From Gammaproteobacteria bacterium (GTDB lineage Bacteria > Pseudomonadota > Gammaproteobacteria > Methylococcales > Methylomonadaceae), in the NCBI GenBank assembly GCA_024511045.1, contig JANEMG010000098.1:1-7804 (forward strand): 7,804 nt of DNA, read 5' to 3'. The notes beneath the pieces were generated by a model. The model had not been told where the DNA came from. It saw only the letters and a list, made by a program, of their open reading frames with translations, and made no database searches. Positions 5,582 through 7,804 of the stretch are shown here, in pieces (within the stretch, counting starts at the first letter, position 1; each line of letters begins with the position of its first letter). Made by a program: the position numbers and the translations under genes.

Positions 5582-7498
5582 ATGCAGCAAGTCCTGAATA
5601 ACGCGATTCAGCGCGCCTTGAACAAACAGGTTCCCGCCACGGGAATCGGGATATTTCGCAGCCTGTACGGCATCGTCGCCTTGCAGGAAATCGTTTTTTT
5701 ACTGTATTTCAATCATTTGATATTCGACCCGGTGCCTTTTCTGGATGTCGAGTTTCCCATGATCCCGACATTTCTTTGCCTTTGGGCCGTTGCCGCCCTG
5801 GCATTGACAGTTGGCCTGTACAGCCAGATTTCCGCAATCGCCAATTATTGTTTCTGGATTATTTTCACCTGTTTTACCCCCATGCAGCGGGATTTCGACG
5901 GTGGCTTTGACCAATTCATGATTGACGTAGGGCTTTTTCTCATATTTCTACCCATAGACCGGGCTTTTTCCCTCGACAACCTGCGTTACAAGCTGAGATC
6001 GAACAGCTTCACTCAACTCAGACACCCTCCCGGCAAAACCACCGTCCTTGCCTATTACCTGCCTCTGGCAATCTGCCTGGGCTTTCTCTATTTCGATTCG
6101 GCGGTGCACAAACTCTTTGCCGAACACTGGCGCAATGGTCTCGGCGCCTGGCTGCCATCTTCCCATCCCTATTACATCTCGGCAATCGACATGTCGTGGC
6201 TGTTGAATATCGAGCCCCTGCAAAAGGCCATCGGCTACCTGATCATTGCCTTTCAGTTCAGTTTCATTTTTCTCTTTTACCGCCGGGCATTCCGGGTGCC
6301 GCTGCTGATTATCGGAGCCGGCCTGCATCTGGGAATCACCCTGACCTTCAACATCTATCCCTTCGGCCTGGGAATGTTGATTTGCTATACGTTGATGGTA
6401 CCTTTTTCCTGGTGGCGGTGCCTGGCAAAAACATGCCGCAATAAAACACCTTCCCTGTGGGTCTTTTATGACGAAATGTGCCCATTGTGCAATCGCACCG
6501 TGATCATCATCAACCATTTCGATATTTTTCACTGCATCAGTTTCAAGAGCCTGCAAAGCCATGCAACGGAATATCCAGCCTTGAATGCCATCGACAGTGA
6601 ACTGCTGCTGACCGATATTTATGCCCTCGACGCATCCAAGAGACTGTTTTCAGGTCTGGACACTTACATTCAGATCCTTCTGAAAATGCGTTATACAGCA
6701 CCACTGGGCCTGATTCTGCGTATTCCGGGCATCTACCATTTCGCCGCGGCAAAATATCGGCATATCGCCGACAACCGGCTGCGCACCCCCTGCTCCGACA
6801 CCTGCCTTCCCACTGTCAAAACGCCCCCCACGCCACTGAATTTTTACCAGCGTATCATCGCTGAATACGCAGCAACGCATCACAAGCAATTTTCCAGGCG
6901 TCTGGGCAAAGTTCTCATCATGCTCTTTTTCCTGCAGATGAACAGCACCCTGCATTATGGAATCTTTTACCGCATACACCCGGATCTGCCTGAAAACCCG
7001 CTGACCGCCACCATCAGCATCAGCACCATCAGCACCATCAGCAACGCGGTCCTGATGTACAGCTCCGCCTTCATCGGCATAACGCCTCACGCCCTGTACC
7101 TGCATGATCATTTTGCCGGCTATGAGCGAATAATCGGCATCACCTATATCGGTGCCGATGGCCAGGAACAATGGCTGCCCTTTATCGATCCCGAGGGGCG
7201 GATTGTCGCGCCCAACTGGGGAAGAGTGCATTCCATGTGGGCAAATATCGCCGTAACACCTAAAATCGATCAGCAGCGGCTGAAAAAATTCATCATGAAA
7301 GTCACCGCTTTCTGGGGGATAAAAGAAAGCCTGGATCTGAACGACGCAACGTTCATCATCAAGGCAAAAAAAATAGCCATGCCCTTTACCTGGCAACGGG
7401 ACCTGCGGAAAAAAAACCTGGCCAGTCCGTGGTTTGAAATCGGCACGGCAAAATGGCGACACAACACTTTTTCAGCACACTTAACTATTGATATTTAA
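5582..7498 (+). CDS. HTTM (vitamin K-dependent carboxylase-like) and DCC1/DUF393 thiol-disulfide fusion membrane protein
   Basis: The N-terminal part (about 15-280) is an HTTM-type multi-span domain. Hydrophobic segments lie at about 20-43, 60-95, 112-125, 153-172, 215-232 and 240-275. It includes the HTTM-like motifs RDFDGGFDQF and YFDSAVHK, with H176-K177 in the region where vitamin K carboxylases carry conserved residues. From about 290 to 405 follows a DCC1/DUF393 domain starting VFYDEMCPLC, with both thiols of the CxxC present (C300, C303). Another hydrophobic stretch (about 441-460) and a soluble C-terminal part to 638 come next, so it is longer than a simple HTTM-DCC pair. The expected role is membrane redox or modification chemistry; no substrate is known and carboxylase activity should not be assumed. 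No Shine-Dalgarno precedes the ATG (GCAAAAAAAT). The start is kept because the next Met (residue 79) would remove the first membrane segment. The gene appears monocistronic. Confidence 0.85.
   Translation: MQQVLNNAIQRALNKQVPATGIGIFRSLYGIVALQEIVFLLYFNHLIFDPVPFLDVEFPMIPTFLCLWAVAALALTVGLYSQISAIANYCFWIIFTCFTPMQRDFDGGFDQFMIDVGLFLIFLPIDRAFSLDNLRYKLRSNSFTQLRHPPGKTTVLAYYLPLAICLGFLYFDSAVHKLFAEHWRNGLGAWLPSSHPYYISAIDMSWLLNIEPLQKAIGYLIIAFQFSFIFLFYRRAFRVPLLIIGAGLHLGITLTFNIYPFGLGMLICYTLMVPFSWWRCLAKTCRNKTPSLWVFYDEMCPLCNRTVIIINHFDIFHCISFKSLQSHATEYPALNAIDSELLLTDIYALDASKRLFSGLDTYIQILLKMRYTAPLGLILRIPGIYHFAAAKYRHIADNRLRTPCSDTCLPTVKTPPTPLNFYQRIIAEYAATHHKQFSRRLGKVLIMLFFLQMNSTLHYGIFYRIHPDLPENPLTATISISTISTISNAVLMYSSAFIGITPHALYLHDHFAGYERIIGITYIGADGQEQWLPFIDPEGRIVAPNWGRVHSMWANIAVTPKIDQQRLKKFIMKVTAFWGIKESLDLNDATFIIKAKKIAMPFTWQRDLRKKNLASPWFEIGTAKWRHNTFSAHLTIDI
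7013..7042 (+). repeat. In-frame short tandem repeat in the HTTM-DCC gene
   Basis: ATCAGC followed by three further ATCAGC units, two of them preceded by ACC, gives a 9-base tandem repeat (ATCAGCACC). It encodes Ile-Ser-(Thr) repeats at residues 478-487. All units keep frame. It lies in the part of the protein after the last predicted membrane segment. Confidence 0.8.
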
Positions 7499-7602
7499 AT
7501 AAAACATGTCTTTTTATGGCTGCAGATGAAGCAACCGGATAAATTTAAAATCGCATAAATGCTTGCATCAAATAATCAGGCATGATAAAAATACTCCAGC
7601 GT

Positions 7603-7632
7603 TTGAAACAAAGCGCGTACAACTAGAATAAT
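7603..7632 (+). promoter_or_regulatory. Probable promoter of the small lipoprotein
   Basis: TTGAAA (7603-7608) is followed by an A/T-rich -10 candidate. TAGAAT (7624-7629) is at 15 bases and AATAAT (7627-7632) at 18, so the exact -10 box is uncertain. The stretch 7499-7602 between the HTTM-DCC stop and this promoter is AT-rich, and I see no clear terminator in it. Confidence 0.4.
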
Positions 7633-7657
7633 CTACTAACCTTCCGTGGAGGATGTT

Positions 7658-7780
7658 ATGAAAAAAATGTTATCTATTCTTGCAATGTCTCTTATGATTG
7701 TTGGCTTGACTGGCTGCTTAGACGATCCAGACGGTGCCAAGCAAAAAGTATCCAGTTCTGAAATTTCTGTTAATCTGTAA
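7658..7780 (+). CDS. 40-aa lipoprotein, function unknown
   Basis: A lipoprotein signal peptide makes up half of the product: basic start MKKM, hydrophobic core, then the lipobox LTGC with C20 as the lipidated residue. The mature part is only 21 residues (C-LDDPDGAKQKVSSSEISVNL), polar and without a recognisable domain. Residue +2 is Leu, not Asp, which by the usual sorting rule favours the outer membrane. GGAGGA (7648-7653) lies four bases before the ATG and fixes the start over the in-frame ATG at 7667. Codon use is AT-richer than in metH. The size and lipobox recall entericidin-type or other very small lipoproteins, but the sequence does not match entericidin as I know it. Confidence 0.72.
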   Translation: MKKMLSILAMSLMIVGLTGCLDDPDGAKQKVSSSEISVNL

Positions 7781-7801
7781 CATCTCGACTTTAACAGAAA
7801 T
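7763..7801. repeat. Inverted repeat across the lipoprotein stop codon
   Basis: ATTTCTGTTAA (7763-7773) and TTAACAGAAAT (7791-7801) are perfect 11-bp reverse complements with a 17-base loop that contains the TAA stop. The stem is AT-rich and the window ends three bases later, so a following T tract cannot be checked. It may be a 3' mRNA-end structure. Confidence 0.7.
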
Positions 7802-7804
7802 CTC

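Noticed and set aside
6650..7462. 270-codon minus-strand open frame opposite the HTTM-DCC gene
   Set aside because: It is antisense to a recognisable protein domain and has no matching promoter, ribosome binding site or known motif.

Overview
The window looks like ordinary chromosome of a Gram-negative bacterium, most likely a gammaproteobacterium. The basis is a full-length cobalamin-dependent methionine synthase whose key residues are numbered only one off Escherichia coli MetH, sigma70-like promoters, Shine-Dalgarno starts, a Sec-type secreted protein and a small lipoprotein. No gene fixes the genus. I see no transposase, phage gene, CRISPR array, tRNA or rRNA. metH looks GC-richer than the rest of the window (judged by eye); the small genes and spacers are AT-richer.

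Layout. Minus strand, 75-3788: metH, complete, with its own probable promoter and a leader of about 115 nt. Minus strand, 4012-4852: a probable two-gene operon encoding a secreted lipocalin-like protein of 130 aa (4460-4852) and a small inner-membrane protein of 140 aa (4012-4434). It is closed by a clear intrinsic terminator (3952-3983) that separates it from metH. Positions 4853-5268 form a 416-base divergent non-coding region. It holds an unusual run of abutting inverted repeats (4882-5029), a minus-strand promoter candidate (5095-5122) that would place the run in the secreted protein's 5' leader, and a plus-strand promoter (5179-5206) for a tiny gene. Plus strand, 5269-5397: a 42-aa single-span membrane protein with its own promoter, ribosome binding site and terminator. 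Plus strand, 5582-7498: a 638-aa membrane protein fusing an HTTM (vitamin K-dependent carboxylase-like) domain to a DCC1/DUF393 thiol-disulfide domain with a CPLC motif. Plus strand, 7658-7780: a 40-aa lipoprotein.

How they fit together. metH makes methionine from homocysteine and methyl-tetrahydrofolate, and nothing around it belongs to that pathway. The other five genes all encode membrane, secreted or lipid-anchored products, four of them without a function I can name. The most distinctive parts of the window are the structured non-coding region at 4853-5268 and the 42-aa gene that it feeds. The HTTM-DCC fusion is a recognisable family whose bacterial role is poorly known. No complete novel system can be demonstrated from this sequence alone.
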